The notes: a model not told the origin generated them from the sequence alone. DNA of 63,193 nt from Phycisphaerales bacterium (GCA_029213305.1 JARGPA010000010.1:56362-119554); one strand, 5' to 3'; positions 43,261-52,246 are shown, counted from the stretch's first letter. Numbers and translations are program-made.

Positions 43261-43863
43261 TTAACGCAATCCCAGGGTGTAGGCCCACCAAGCAGCAGAC
43301 TCTCGAATCATAAAGATCGGGAGTTTTTTTAATACCAGTCCACGACGACGAGCAGCGTGAGTTGTTGCAGAAACTCCTTCTCTACTGAGCGCAAGATTGA
43401 GTCTTGGTGTGTGGTAAAAATGAGTCACACCAATAACAGTGTTCCAGTGGTGTTCGTAGTAGAGTCTCGCGGTGTTTTGTGCGGTCGTTGCAGTATTGAT
43501 TCCAAGTTCGTCGAGAACAATAACATGCTCAGGAATTCCACGTTCAATTGCAATTCGGCGCATGACTTGAGGTTCGCTCATCACTCCATCCCCAGGGCCT
43601 CCAGAAAAGAGGAGGTAGTCACACAATCCTCCCTCGTAGAGTTCACATCCAGCAATCACTCTATCGAGCAAGGCGTCCGAAGGTGATCCATCTTCAAATA
43701 CACGAGCGCCAAGTATTACTGCAACATCAGCATGCTCATGAGCATGCGTGTTTCCAATCGTTGACATCAATATAATGGGGTAAATAAAGATCCCGAATCC
43801 GAGTCCAATATTGAACCAAATGATTCGTCGGAATTGATTGTGCTTGGACTTGAGAATGATCAT
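43261..43863 (-). CDS. YdcF/SanA-type (DUF218) envelope protein
   Basis: This 200-residue protein has one N-terminal membrane helix (~13-33) and a DUF218 domain with 'DVAVILGARVFEDGSPSDAL', 'LLFSGGPGDG', 'MRRIAIERGIPEHVIVLDE', 'TTAQNTARLYYEH' and 'VIGVTHFYHTPRLNLAL'. These match SanA/ElyC/YdcF proteins, linked in E. coli to envelope barrier function. I place the start at ATG 43863; a TTG at 43899 is in frame, but neither has a clear ribosome site. It follows the ppdK terminator region on the opposite side and converges on lemA. Confidence 0.85.
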   Translation of the reverse strand: MIILKSKHNQFRRIIWFNIGLGFGIFIYPIILMSTIGNTHAHEHADVAVILGARVFEDGSPSDALLDRVIAGCELYEGGLCDYLLFSGGPGDGVMSEPQVMRRIAIERGIPEHVIVLDELGINTATTAQNTARLYYEHHWNTVIGVTHFYHTPRLNLALSREGVSATTHAARRRGLVLKKLPIFMIRESAAWWAYTLGLR

Positions 43864-43922
43864 ACCTAGATATCGAATGTGCTCATCTTGTTTATCCAAC
43901 GAATAACAATGCGGACATTAAA

Positions 43923-43946
43923 AAAGCCCGGAGTGATCCGGGCTTT
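43923..43946 (-). terminator. Intrinsic terminator of ppdK
   Basis: AAAGCCCGGA (43923-43932) and TCCGGGCTTT (43937-43946) are perfect arms around GTGA. On the minus strand the T-run continues for several bases. It is 24 bases after the ppdK stop. Confidence 0.85.
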
Positions 43947-43970
43947 GTGTTGAGTTGGTTTTAGTAGATA

Positions 43971-46901
43971 TTACTCATCGTTGATCGCAGCTTGAGCGGC
44001 GGCCAATCTTGCGATTGGTACACGGAACGGCGAGCAACTGACATAGTCGAGCCCTGTGCGATGACAGAAGTGGACGGATTTAGGATCTCCGCCGTGCTCT
44101 CCACAGATACCTATTTTAAGATCACTCTTGGTTGCTCGTCCCTTGTCGAAACCCATTTCTACAAGTTGTCCAACACCTGTCTGGTCAAGTGATTGGAACG
44201 GGTCCTCTGGGAGGATGTCGCGTCCAAGGTAGTCAGGCAAGAAGGTGTTGATGTCATCTCGTGAATATCCGAATGCGAGCTGAGTGAGATCGTTCGTTCC
44301 AAACGAGAAAAAGTCCGCATGTTCTGCAATCTCATTTGCTGTGAGTGCAGCGCGAGGGATTTCGATCATGGTACCGATCTTGATGTTGAGCTTCTTTTTG
44401 AATCCGAGTTCCTTCTTCACGAGATCAATAACTTCTTCAGCTTGGTTTCGCAGGATGCTGAGCTCTTGGTGGGTGCCTACAAGAGGGATCATGATTTCTG
44501 GGATTGCTTTGATCTTGTTCTTGTTACACTCGATTGCAGCTTCGACAATCGCACGAACTTGCATTGAGAGAATTTCAGGGTATGTGATCGCAAGACGGCA
44601 TCCGCGATGACCCATCATTGGGTTTGACTCATGAAGTAGAGCAACCTGTCTGCGAACAGTCTCAACTGGAACGCCTTGGTTATTCGCTACGCGTTGGATC
44701 GCTTCTTGCTCGTGTGGCAAGAACTCATGAAGAGGTGGATCAAGCAAACGAATCGTAACTGGGAGCCCGTTCATTGCAGTGAAAATACCGATGAAGTCTT
44801 CTCTTTGGAATGGGAGAAGTTTCGCGAGTGCTATTTCACGATCAGAAACATTCTCTGAAAGAATCATCTCACGCATTGCAGTGATTCGTTCGCCCTCAAA
44901 GAACATGTGCTCTGTACGGGTAAGCCCGATCCCTTGCGCACCGAATTCGCGAGCACGAGCAGCATCCTTCGGGGAGTCTGCGTTTGTGCGAACACCCATT
45001 GTGCGATACTTGTCTGCCCATTTCATGATCTTTGAGAAGTTGCCACTGAGTTCGGGTTCGACTGTTGGCATTGAACCTGAGAAGATTTCGCCGCTAGAAC
45101 CGTCGATGGAGATTAGATCTCCGCGTCCGAATGTGTCTCCACCGATGGAGAATGTGCCGTCTGCTTCATTGATGTGAACATCACCTGCGCCAGCGACACA
45201 GCATTTACCCCATCCACGAGCGACAACCGCCGCGTGTGATGTCATACCACCTGTTGAAGTGAGGATTCCGACAGCGCTGTGCATGCCGTCCACATCTTCA
45301 GGGCTTGTTTCCTTGCGAACAAGGATTACCTTTTCACCTTTTAGAGAACGCTCGACGGCTTCGCCTGCGGTGAACGCTGGATGACCAACTGACGCACCCG
45401 GTGATGCAGGGAGTCCAGTTGCGAGCGCCTTATTTGCTTGCTTTGCCTTTGGATCAAAGCTTGGGAGTAGGAGCTGGGTTAAGTCACCTGCGGGGATTCG
45501 AAGAAGAGCAGTCTTCTCGTCGATTCGCTTTTCTTTCACCATGTCACAGGAGATATTGACAGCTGCAGCGCCTGTGCGTTTGCCTGTGCGTGTTTGGAGC
45601 ATGAATAGATGACCTTGTTCAATTGTGAACTCGATATCCTGCATGTCTGAGTAATGATCTTCGAGTGTTTTCTTAATCGAAAGCAACTGCTTGAAGATTG
45701 CGTTGTTCCACTTTGGCATTTCCTCAACTGGTGAAGGAGTGCGGATACCAGCGACGACATCTTCTCCCTGTGCGTTGATGAGGAACTCGCCGTAGAAAGT
45801 GTTGTCACCGGTTGATGGGTTACGAGTGAATGCGACACCTGTGCCGCAATCTTCTCCCATGTTTCCAAAGACCATCGTTTGAACATTAACAGCAGTACCG
45901 TTGAGACCTGACATCCCTTCGATGCGGCGATAAGAGATTGCTTTATCTGCATTCCACGATCCGAATACTGCGTTGATTGCGAGTTCGAGCTGTTTTACAG
46001 GGTTCTGTGGGAACTTGGCGCCAACATACTTTGCGTATACATCTTTGTATGCGATGCAGAGTTCTTTGAGGCCTTCTGAAGGAACATCCGTGTCATCAGT
46101 AACTTGGTACTTCACTTTGATCGCAGTGAACGCATCTTCGAAGTGATGATGTCCCACGCCCATGACGACATCGCCGAACATGTTGATGAGTCTGCGGTAT
46201 GCGTCGTAAGCGAATCTTTCGTTACCGGTTTTTTCAGCCAATCCTTTTACAGATTTGTCGTTGAGTCCAAGGTTGAGGATTGTGTCCATCATCCCAGGCA
46301 TGGAGACTGCGGCGCCTGAACGAACAGAAACGAGTAGTGGATCGGATTCGTTTCCGAACTTCTTGCCTCGTTGTTTTTCAAGCATTGTTAGATGCTTTGA
46401 AACTTCATCCATGAGTCCCTTGGGGAGTCGTTTTTTGTTTTTGTAATAGGCAGCGCAAGTATCAGTTGTGATCGTGAAACCTGGAGGCACTGGGAGTCCG
46501 ATTGAAGTCATCTCTGCGAGGTTTGCACCTTTGCCGCCGAGAAGGATTTTCATTGAACCGTCGCCTTCGGTTTTTTTGCCGAATGCATAAACAAGTTTGC
46601 CCTTAACAATGCGCTTCTTTGAAGCAGCTTTCTTCGCGGGTGCTTTCTTTGTAGATGTTTTTCTAGCGACCTTGCGGACGGCTTTCTTTGCTCGCTTCTT
46701 TGATGCGTGCTGTTTAGCGGTTGTTGACTTTGTAGATTTTTTTGATGTCTTTTTCTTTGCGGTCTTTTTGTGCGCTGAAGCAGTACGTGCTTTGGTTTTC
46801 GAAGTTTTCTTAGTTGTCTTCTTCGCGGATTTTTTGGCAACCTTTTTCTTGGTTGATTTACGGACGGCCTTCTTTGATGATTTTTTCTTAGCCATGGGCA
46901 T
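43971..46901 (-). CDS. ppdK: Pyruvate phosphate dikinase with histone-H1-like N-terminal tail
   Basis: PPDK interconverts pyruvate, ATP and phosphate with PEP, AMP and pyrophosphate. From residue ~101 ('GKLVYAFGKKTEGDGSMKILLGGKGANLAEM', shown in parts) the protein follows normal PPDK: nucleotide domain 'GLPVPPGFTIT', 'MSGLNGTAVNVQTMVFGN', the phospho-His domain 'TGGMTSHAAVVARGWGK' (~560), and the PEP domain ending 'GICGEHGGDP' and 'SCSPFRVPIARLAAAQA'. Residues 1-100 are extra: 39 Lys and 6 Arg, rest mainly Ala, Ser, Thr, and no Asp or Glu, like histone H1 or AlgP tails. ATG 46901 has AGGGA upstream, and the tail is in frame without interruption. A strong terminator follows. The tail may bind nucleic acid or polyphosphate (inference). 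Confidence 0.93.
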   Translation of the reverse strand: MPMAKKKSSKKAVRKSTKKKVAKKSAKKTTKKTSKTKARTASAHKKTAKKKTSKKSTKSTTAKQHASKKRAKKAVRKVARKTSTKKAPAKKAASKKRIVKGKLVYAFGKKTEGDGSMKILLGGKGANLAEMTSIGLPVPPGFTITTDTCAAYYKNKKRLPKGLMDEVSKHLTMLEKQRGKKFGNESDPLLVSVRSGAAVSMPGMMDTILNLGLNDKSVKGLAEKTGNERFAYDAYRRLINMFGDVVMGVGHHHFEDAFTAIKVKYQVTDDTDVPSEGLKELCIAYKDVYAKYVGAKFPQNPVKQLELAINAVFGSWNADKAISYRRIEGMSGLNGTAVNVQTMVFGNMGEDCGTGVAFTRNPSTGDNTFYGEFLINAQGEDVVAGIRTPSPVEEMPKWNNAIFKQLLSIKKTLEDHYSDMQDIEFTIEQGHLFMLQTRTGKRTGAAAVNISCDMVKEKRIDEKTALLRIPAGDLTQLLLPSFDPKAKQANKALATGLPASPGASVGHPAFTAGEAVERSLKGEKVILVRKETSPEDVDGMHSAVGILTSTGGMTSHAAVVARGWGKCCVAGAGDVHINEADGTFSIGGDTFGRGDLISIDGSSGEIFSGSMPTVEPELSGNFSKIMKWADKYRTMGVRTNADSPKDAARAREFGAQGIGLTRTEHMFFEGERITAMREMILSENVSDREIALAKLLPFQREDFIGIFTAMNGLPVTIRLLDPPLHEFLPHEQEAIQRVANNQGVPVETVRRQVALLHESNPMMGHRGCRLAITYPEILSMQVRAIVEAAIECNKNKIKAIPEIMIPLVGTHQELSILRNQAEEVIDLVKKELGFKKKLNIKIGTMIEIPRAALTANEIAEHADFFSFGTNDLTQLAFGYSRDDINTFLPDYLGRDILPEDPFQSLDQTGVGQLVEMGFDKGRATKSDLKIGICGEHGGDPKSVHFCHRTGLDYVSCSPFRVPIARLAAAQAAINDE

Positions 46902-47102
46902 TGGGTGATCCCTAAAAAATGCTGCAAATTGGTTTGAGCCCGGAAAGAAACAACTTTCTTTACAGGGTGGCTTGTTGCCTATTCGCCCACTCGGGCAATC
47001 TATGAGTGTAGTTCAAAGGCATGCTTGAGTCGCGTAAATGAACTATGGAATCATGGTTCTTCTTGATTCAACACAATATGAACATTCAAGCTCGTCGGAC
47101 GA

Positions 47103-47108
47103 TACGAT
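47103..47108 (+). promoter_or_regulatory. Candidate -10 element of a leaderless promoter (pabB)
   Basis: TACGAT ends six bases before ATG 47115. No Shine-Dalgarno sequence is present. Confidence 0.45.
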
Positions 47109-47114
47109 TAGGAC

Positions 47115-48383
47115 ATGGAATCATCTTTGAATCTCAACCATCCAGATACTTGCGACTCCGGGAATGGGTCTTGGTGTCAATTTGCGGGGTTGGGGATCAG
47201 CAAATCCATTTTTTCAGCTCGCGTGATCAACTCGTGGGTAATCGAACCTTCTTCTCAAAACCCGCTCGAAGAGATTCAGTCAGTCTTAGATTCGTTTAAT
47301 GAGTCGGGAAAAGATTCTGAAACCGAATCCGGATGGTTGATTTTATTAGGGTACGAATTGGGACGAGCGATTGAATGCAAAGCTCAGAATCAATCAGATC
47401 AGAGTAGATTAAGTGCGTTGAACCAACCCGATTTCCCTCTCGCAGTTATTCAGCGTTGGGAAAGTAGCTTTGATGGTTCTGCCGCGCCTTGTGAATACGC
47501 CAACAAAGAATTTTCAATCGGATCGATTCATTCCTCCATGGGTAAAGAAAAGTATATTGAATCCGTGGAGCGCGTTCAGTCTTACATCCGCGCAGGGGAT
47601 ATCTACCAGGCGAACATCTCTCATCAACTTTCAGGGACTTTCTCGGGGAGTGCTCGAGCGTGCTTTGAAGAGTTAGTCGGGTCAGCTCAACCTAGAGCAG
47701 GTGCGATGATGGAGTTCGCATATTTGGGAGTGCAGCACGCGGTTCTTTCGATTTCTCCAGAAATCTTTCTTGAGTATGATCCGAGTACAAACATGATCTG
47801 TAGCGAACCCATGAAAGGGACACGCTCATTACATGCAGATGAAGAAGAGTTGCGAGATTCAATCAAGGATCGCGCAGAACTGGACATGATCACTGATTTG
47901 ATGCGAAATGATCTAGGCCGGGTTTGCGAGTTAGGAAGTGTTCGAGTTGCAGATAATCGAAGGATTGAATCTCATCGATCAGGAGTCCTCCAGGCCGTCG
48001 CACGCGTTGAGGGCCAGTTAAGAAAACAAGTTGATATAAGCGAAATCATCCGAGGGACTTTCCCTCCAGGATCCATCACAGGAACTCCGAAAGTTCGAGC
48101 AATGCAAGTGATCGATGAACTCGAAGAGATCCCAAGGAATCCATATTGTGGTTCACTTTTGGTTCTTGATGATGCAGGAAGATTGAAGAGCTCTGTATTG
48201 ATCCGAACCGCCCATATTTGGGGGGAAATTGATACAGATGCATCGGGTTTGATTCAGAACGGTCAATTTATTTATCCAGTCGGCGCAGGGATTGTTGCGG
48301 ATTCAAATCCTCAAGAGGAATGGGAAGAAACCCTGCTCAAAGCGGCAGTTTTGCAAGATGCGCTGAAGCTCGAATTTGATTGA
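47115..48383 (+). CDS. pabB: Aminodeoxychorismate synthase component I
   Basis: This 422-residue chorismate-utilising enzyme is best read as PabB, which makes 4-amino-4-deoxychorismate for folate. It has 'IRAGDIYQANISHQL', 'ISPEIFLEYDP', the lysine of PabB-type 'PMKGTRSL' (P-I-K-G-T in most), 'AELDMITDLMRNDLGRV', 'GTFPPGSITGTPKVRAMQ' and 'PVGAGIVADSNPQEEWEE'. The N-terminal ~110 residues are short compared with TrpE. The glutaminase partner (PabA) is not in the window; a class IV aminotransferase that may be PabC lies at 54037. Anthranilate synthase is the alternative but lacks the Lys. Confidence 0.88.
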   Translation: MESSLNLNHPDTCDSGNGSWCQFAGLGISKSIFSARVINSWVIEPSSQNPLEEIQSVLDSFNESGKDSETESGWLILLGYELGRAIECKAQNQSDQSRLSALNQPDFPLAVIQRWESSFDGSAAPCEYANKEFSIGSIHSSMGKEKYIESVERVQSYIRAGDIYQANISHQLSGTFSGSARACFEELVGSAQPRAGAMMEFAYLGVQHAVLSISPEIFLEYDPSTNMICSEPMKGTRSLHADEEELRDSIKDRAELDMITDLMRNDLGRVCELGSVRVADNRRIESHRSGVLQAVARVEGQLRKQVDISEIIRGTFPPGSITGTPKVRAMQVIDELEEIPRNPYCGSLLVLDDAGRLKSSVLIRTAHIWGEIDTDASGLIQNGQFIYPVGAGIVADSNPQEEWEETLLKAAVLQDALKLEFD

Positions 48384-48553
48384 TAATTTGAATGGTCCGT
48401 TTGTGTGGGCATTTACAGAACACATTTTGATATGACGATCGGTTTAAGGGTAAATTCGATAGTCCGAAATCGTCGATCTTATTGTGTAACAAGAAGTTGC
48501 CAATTGTTCAGCAACTATTCTTCCACAATATCAAGATATTGATGAGGTCCAAA

Positions 48554-48904
48554 ATGAGGATAGTGGAGACGAAATCAGAGCGTCGAGCATTCACACGATC
48601 AAACACTGAGATCGCAGTGAAGCTCAGACGAAGCGCAAGAGCAATCTTTACAGGTGGACACACACTTGATGTATCCCACGGCGGCGCTTCGATAGAGCTC
48701 ATTGGACCTCGCGAAGCGCACATGGGTGAACGAGTCGCAGTTGCATTTGAAAATTTACATTGCCCTGTAACGAGAGCCGCGAAAATGATTGGGGCAAAGA
48801 TTATCCGAGTGGAACCAATGATTGAAGGCCGACAGACAGTCGCGATCGAATTCGACTCGCCTCAGACTGGGCTTGAAGGCTTGGTGCTCCCACTTGCTGC
48901 ATAA
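48554..48904 (+). CDS. PilZ-domain protein (c-di-GMP-binding candidate)
   Basis: The 116-residue protein is one PilZ domain. The R-x3-R switch is present (Arg11 and Arg15 in 'ERRAFTR'), as is the D-x-S-x2-G motif ('DVSHGG', 39-44), so c-di-GMP binding is likely. There is no other domain or signal peptide, so it should act as a cytosolic effector by protein contact. The start ATG 48554, six bases after GAGG, is chosen over the longer frame from 48482, whose first 24 residues are not PilZ-like. The 170 bases before it hold nothing I can name. Confidence 0.85.
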   Translation: MRIVETKSERRAFTRSNTEIAVKLRRSARAIFTGGHTLDVSHGGASIELIGPREAHMGERVAVAFENLHCPVTRAAKMIGAKIIRVEPMIEGRQTVAIEFDSPQTGLEGLVLPLAA

Positions 48905-48915
48905 ACAAAGTTGTT

Positions 48916-50244
48916 TTATTCAAGCGCATCGGTGATCGCAGTTTCAGCGCCCGATGCAAGCTCTTGCACATCAACATCTTTGTTGAGACTCTTGTGATAC
49001 ACAATGACTCCTGATTTGTTGATGACGACGATTGATGGAAACACTCTCGCTTTGAATGGTCCGACAAGTGAGTCTGCATCAAGTGACAGGATGTAATTGA
49101 ATCCTGACGAATTAAAATCATCGGTCGTCTGATCTGGGTCCGCCTCGCGGATTGCTAATCCAAAGACATCAACAGGTTGATTGTTAAACTTGTTCACAAT
49201 ATCAGATACAAGTGGGGACTGATCATTACATGGGACACACCAAGATCCCCAGAAGTAGAGAACAGTTACACGATCTGATTGAGAATCGTTGTTGATCGTG
49301 ATACCACTTGAAGTCGTGAATGAATAACTCGGCGCTCTTCGTTCTCGAGCTGTAGGTTTTTTATCTTGAATCGTCGGGCGAGTAGTCGGAATGGATTGAT
49401 CTGAGTTATTGTCTACGGGTTGGTACTTGATCTCGTTGGGATCGTTCTCACTACTCTCGTTCTTGGGCTTTGGCATTGTGGATATGAACTTGTAACTTGC
49501 AGGACGAGCAATATCGAGATCACTTTGTGAAGGTTCTATGAGGTTGATCCGTCCGAACTGGAACAAGAGTGTGATTTTGACGAGTCCTGCATCAGTAATC
49601 TGCTCAACTTTTCTAGGGAGTTTGTCCTGGGTGCCAATGTACCAACGCACATCGGTATAAGAGTCTGAGGGTGATCGTCTCTTTGAAGAACCAGCTTTGA
49701 ATCGATTGATTTCAACAACATCACAGAGAGATCCTGCGATAGTTTCTTGAGCGAGCACTTTCATCGACAGTGATCCATCAGTGTCATTTTGGAATGGAGC
49801 ATCCATTAGCATTGATTGGATGAGTACAAGATTGAACGCAGGAGGCGTTCCTCTTGATGTTCGATTATTTGGGCGTTCATAGATTTCTTGCTTTGCGTGA
49901 TCTGTCCATAGGTACCGATCGGATGTGAGGACGATATCGATCGCTTGAGGGACGGCGTTTTGTTGATCCTTTGCTTCGCCGATGCAATGGATGACTCGGC
50001 CGAGTTCTTCGTGGGTTCCAAAGAAGAGTTGTCCGTTCATTGACGGCAAAGTGTCGGCGAACAACGCTGCTCCAACACCTTTCATTTGAAACTGTGCATT
50101 GAATCCAGGTACTTCTGCAATTGCGGCGGCTGACGCTTCAAGGATTGCGGCGGGATCATCAGTTTGTGCATGTGTCGATGTAGACAAACCCATCCCGATG
50201 AGACAGATAGAAGAAATGAATAAACGATGTATAGATAGACGCAT
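48916..50244 (-). CDS. Secreted DUF2092/LolA-like protein with TlpA thioredoxin domain
   Basis: A 442-residue exported protein with a signal peptide (cleavage near 'STHAQ', residue ~26). The first domain (~30-260) looks like DUF2092/LolA-type lipid- or cofactor-binding beta sheet ('ILEASAAAIAEVPGFNAQFQMKG', 'KLPRKVEQI'). A Pro/Asn/Asp-rich linker follows, then a TlpA/ResA-like thioredoxin domain with the redox motif 'WCVPC' and a cis-Pro context 'RVFPSIVVI'. Its place in the periplasm suggests a thiol-disulfide role, for example in cytochrome c maturation, joined to a binding domain. The start is ATG 50244 with AAGGAA upstream. Confidence 0.8.
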   Translation of the reverse strand: MRLSIHRLFISSICLIGMGLSTSTHAQTDDPAAILEASAAAIAEVPGFNAQFQMKGVGAALFADTLPSMNGQLFFGTHEELGRVIHCIGEAKDQQNAVPQAIDIVLTSDRYLWTDHAKQEIYERPNNRTSRGTPPAFNLVLIQSMLMDAPFQNDTDGSLSMKVLAQETIAGSLCDVVEINRFKAGSSKRRSPSDSYTDVRWYIGTQDKLPRKVEQITDAGLVKITLLFQFGRINLIEPSQSDLDIARPASYKFISTMPKPKNESSENDPNEIKYQPVDNNSDQSIPTTRPTIQDKKPTARERRAPSYSFTTSSGITINNDSQSDRVTVLYFWGSWCVPCNDQSPLVSDIVNKFNNQPVDVFGLAIREADPDQTTDDFNSSGFNYILSLDADSLVGPFKARVFPSIVVINKSGVIVYHKSLNKDVDVQELASGAETAITDALE

Positions 50245-50320
50245 GATTGAGTTTCCTTACGGGCCGAACCCTGTATTTGTAAAACGGCTCGTCGTCTTGA
50301 TTATTGCTTGTAAATATGGA

Positions 50321-51187
50321 TCAGCCATTGTTCCCAATTAATGCTTGGAGTGCATTACCTGGATTGGGTTGTCTCATGAGGTGTTCGCCGATAAGTGTGA
50401 TTGCAACGCCGTTCGATTCAAGCTCTTGGATGTCATTTCTCGTCTTGATTCCAGACTCAGAAACCAAAATTGAGCGATTTTGAACGAGATCAAGGAGATC
50501 AGTTGTATGACTCAGTTTCGTGATCATTCGGGTCAAATCACGATTGTTGATCCCTAAAAGCACTCTTTTGTGAGTAGATCCTTGAATGAGCGGTTGAACT
50601 CGGGTGAGATTTGCTTTGGAATGGACTTCGAGGAGAATCGCGAGTCCAAGTTCGTTGGCGCTATCAAGGAATCGGCGAATTTGATCATCGTCGAGACATT
50701 CTGCGATCAAAAGCACCGCGTCAGCGCCATAGGCGCGAGCTTCGTGGATTTGATATTCATCGATGATGAAGTCTTTGCGGATGACTGGGAGGTCAACGGT
50801 TTCTTTGATGAGATTGATATATGTAAGAGAGCCGCCGAAGAAGTTTTCGTCTGTGAGACATGAAATGGCCGATGCACCTGCTTGGGAGTATTGCTGCGCG
50901 ATGAGTTGCGGCTTGAACCCATCTTGTTCGTAATCTGGCCGGATTAGCCCGGCTGAAGGACTTTGACGCTTGATTTCTGCAATGACTCGCATCTTGGGAG
51001 GATCTGATTGCTCTGCGACTAACGCCGCGAAGAAATCTCGTAGCGCCGATGCATCTTTGATCTTCGAGGACAACGACGCGATTGAATCTCGCCGTTTTGC
51101 TTGTGCGACTTCTTCGGCTTTGTGTTCGATGATTTCCTTGAGTACGGCCGGGAGATCATTTGGTCGAGATGTTGTCGGGTTGTTCAT
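50321..51187 (-). CDS. trpC: Indole-3-glycerol phosphate synthase
   Basis: TrpC closes the indole ring in tryptophan synthesis. The TIM-barrel protein (288 residues from ATG 51187) has 'VIAEIKRQSPSAG' (the catalytic Lys region), 'AISCLTDENFFGGSLTYI', 'PVIRKDFIIDEYQIHEA', 'ADAVLLIAECL', 'LLEVHSKANL', 'LLGINNRDLTRM' and 'LVSESGIKTRNDI', all typical. An ATG at 51232 is also in frame but would overlap the divergent CPBP gene. A possible -10, TACAAT, lies inside that gene (complement of 51261-51266). No other trp gene is adjacent; trpS lies 1 kb away. Confidence 0.92.
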   Translation of the reverse strand: MNNPTTSRPNDLPAVLKEIIEHKAEEVAQAKRRDSIASLSSKIKDASALRDFFAALVAEQSDPPKMRVIAEIKRQSPSAGLIRPDYEQDGFKPQLIAQQYSQAGASAISCLTDENFFGGSLTYINLIKETVDLPVIRKDFIIDEYQIHEARAYGADAVLLIAECLDDDQIRRFLDSANELGLAILLEVHSKANLTRVQPLIQGSTHKRVLLGINNRDLTRMITKLSHTTDLLDLVQNRSILVSESGIKTRNDIQELESNGVAITLIGEHLMRQPNPGNALQALIGNNG

Positions 51188-51200
51188 AGAGGCCGTTTCA

Positions 51201-52241
51201 TTGAGAAAATCATTTGTCTCGCGATTGTGCATAGTGCTCGGGTTTGTTGCACTGTGCTCTATTGTATCGCCTGTTCAAGCTCAGTCCGAGAGTGTTTCTG
51301 TGACACTCGCACAAGTTGTAGATACAAATTCAGTTCAAGACAAGAGCGTTGGAGATGTCGTTGAGACAATGAAACAGTGGAAGTTGTTGATGCTTTCTGT
51401 TTCGATGCTTTTGGTGATCGCATTGCTCTTTGCAGGGGGTTTATTGCGACCCGGGGGATATGCAAAAGCTGGATTGCGAGATGTATCAACTATGCCTGCA
51501 GTTGTTTGGTTCTTTGCAGCATTTGTAGTATTGCTTGCAATGAGTTCTGCGCCACAACTGATTAGTAAAATTCAGTGGATTCAGGATCAGCAGTACACAG
51601 AGCAACAGATGCAAGCAATCAATCTTGTGGGGACTTATCTCTTCGGGATCTTTGCAGGTATCGGGATGTTGTTCATCCTCAAACGTAGCGCAACTGATAG
51701 TGAAGGAAAGAACAACTGCGGGTTGAGCTTGAGCTTGTTGGATCTACCTGTTGGTTTAGGTTGTTTTATTCTTGCGTATCCATTTATTGAGTTGCTCAAC
51801 ATGTTGGGTGTCTTTGCATATTCCCAGACACAGGGTGCTGAACCCAACGGGGTTGCTCATGGGACTCTGCAACAGTTGGTGGATCAACCAAATGATCCTT
51901 GGGTTTGGACGATTGTTGGCGCAGCGGTCATTGGGGCGCCCATTGTTGAAGAGTTGATATATCGCGTGTTCTTACAGGGTGCGCTTCTTAAATGGCTCAA
52001 AAGCCCTTGGTTGTCGATTATCTTCTCTGCAATCGTGTTTGCAGGGATCCATCGTCTCAACTCCCCCCCAGTTCCGTGGCACGCACTACTCCCAATCTTT
52101 GCGGTCGGGATGAGTTGCGGCGTTGCGTATGAACGCACAAAGCGAGTTGGGGTCCCCATTATGATGCATATCTGTTTTAATGCACTCAATGTGATGTTGA
52201 CATTGATGATCGGGGCTGAAGCTTCGCAGACGGGCGTGTGA
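51201..52241 (+). CDS. CPBP-family intramembrane metalloprotease
   Basis: A 346-residue membrane protein of the CPBP (CAAX protease/bacteriocin-processing) family. An N-terminal signal or helix ('RLCIVLGFVALCSIVSPVQAQ') is followed by about eight helices. The catalytic motifs are present in order: 'EELIYR' (E-E-x3-R), 'FAGIH' (F-x3-H) and 'HICFN' (H-x3-N). I start at TTG 51201, eight bases after AGAGG (51188-51192); this gives a normal signal, while the long upstream frame from 50970 only mirrors trpC. It is divergent from trpC with 13 bases between starts, so promoters must overlap coding sequence. The substrate is unknown. Confidence 0.8.
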   Translation: MRKSFVSRLCIVLGFVALCSIVSPVQAQSESVSVTLAQVVDTNSVQDKSVGDVVETMKQWKLLMLSVSMLLVIALLFAGGLLRPGGYAKAGLRDVSTMPAVVWFFAAFVVLLAMSSAPQLISKIQWIQDQQYTEQQMQAINLVGTYLFGIFAGIGMLFILKRSATDSEGKNNCGLSLSLLDLPVGLGCFILAYPFIELLNMLGVFAYSQTQGAEPNGVAHGTLQQLVDQPNDPWVWTIVGAAVIGAPIVEELIYRVFLQGALLKWLKSPWLSIIFSAIVFAGIHRLNSPPVPWHALLPIFAVGMSCGVAYERTKRVGVPIMMHICFNALNVMLTLMIGAEASQTGV

Positions 52242-52246
52242 TTGCC

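Noticed and set aside
46597..46908. 103-codon plus-strand frame, Phe- and Ala-rich, opposite the ppdK tail
   Set aside because: It is the reverse-strand reading of the lysine-rich tail (AAG/AAA codons read as CTT/TTT). It has no ribosome site or recognisable protein pattern.
46920..47000. Possible riboswitch in the ppdK leader (small GCCC/GGGC and GAAAG/CTTTC hairpins)
   Set aside because: The hairpins are short and do not match any riboswitch class I know. They may be chance structure.
47045..47299. 84-codon plus-strand frame overlapping the pabB start
   Set aside because: It is a shadow frame of pabB without homology.
47115..48383. pabB read as anthranilate synthase trpE because trpC and trpS are nearby
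   Set aside because: The 'PMKGT' lysine and short N-terminal part favour aminodeoxychorismate synthase. Proximity to trpC is not operon linkage.
50970..51200. Upstream extension of the CPBP protease frame
   Set aside because: This part lies opposite trpC coding sequence. The protease signal peptide starts cleanly at 51201 behind AGAGG.
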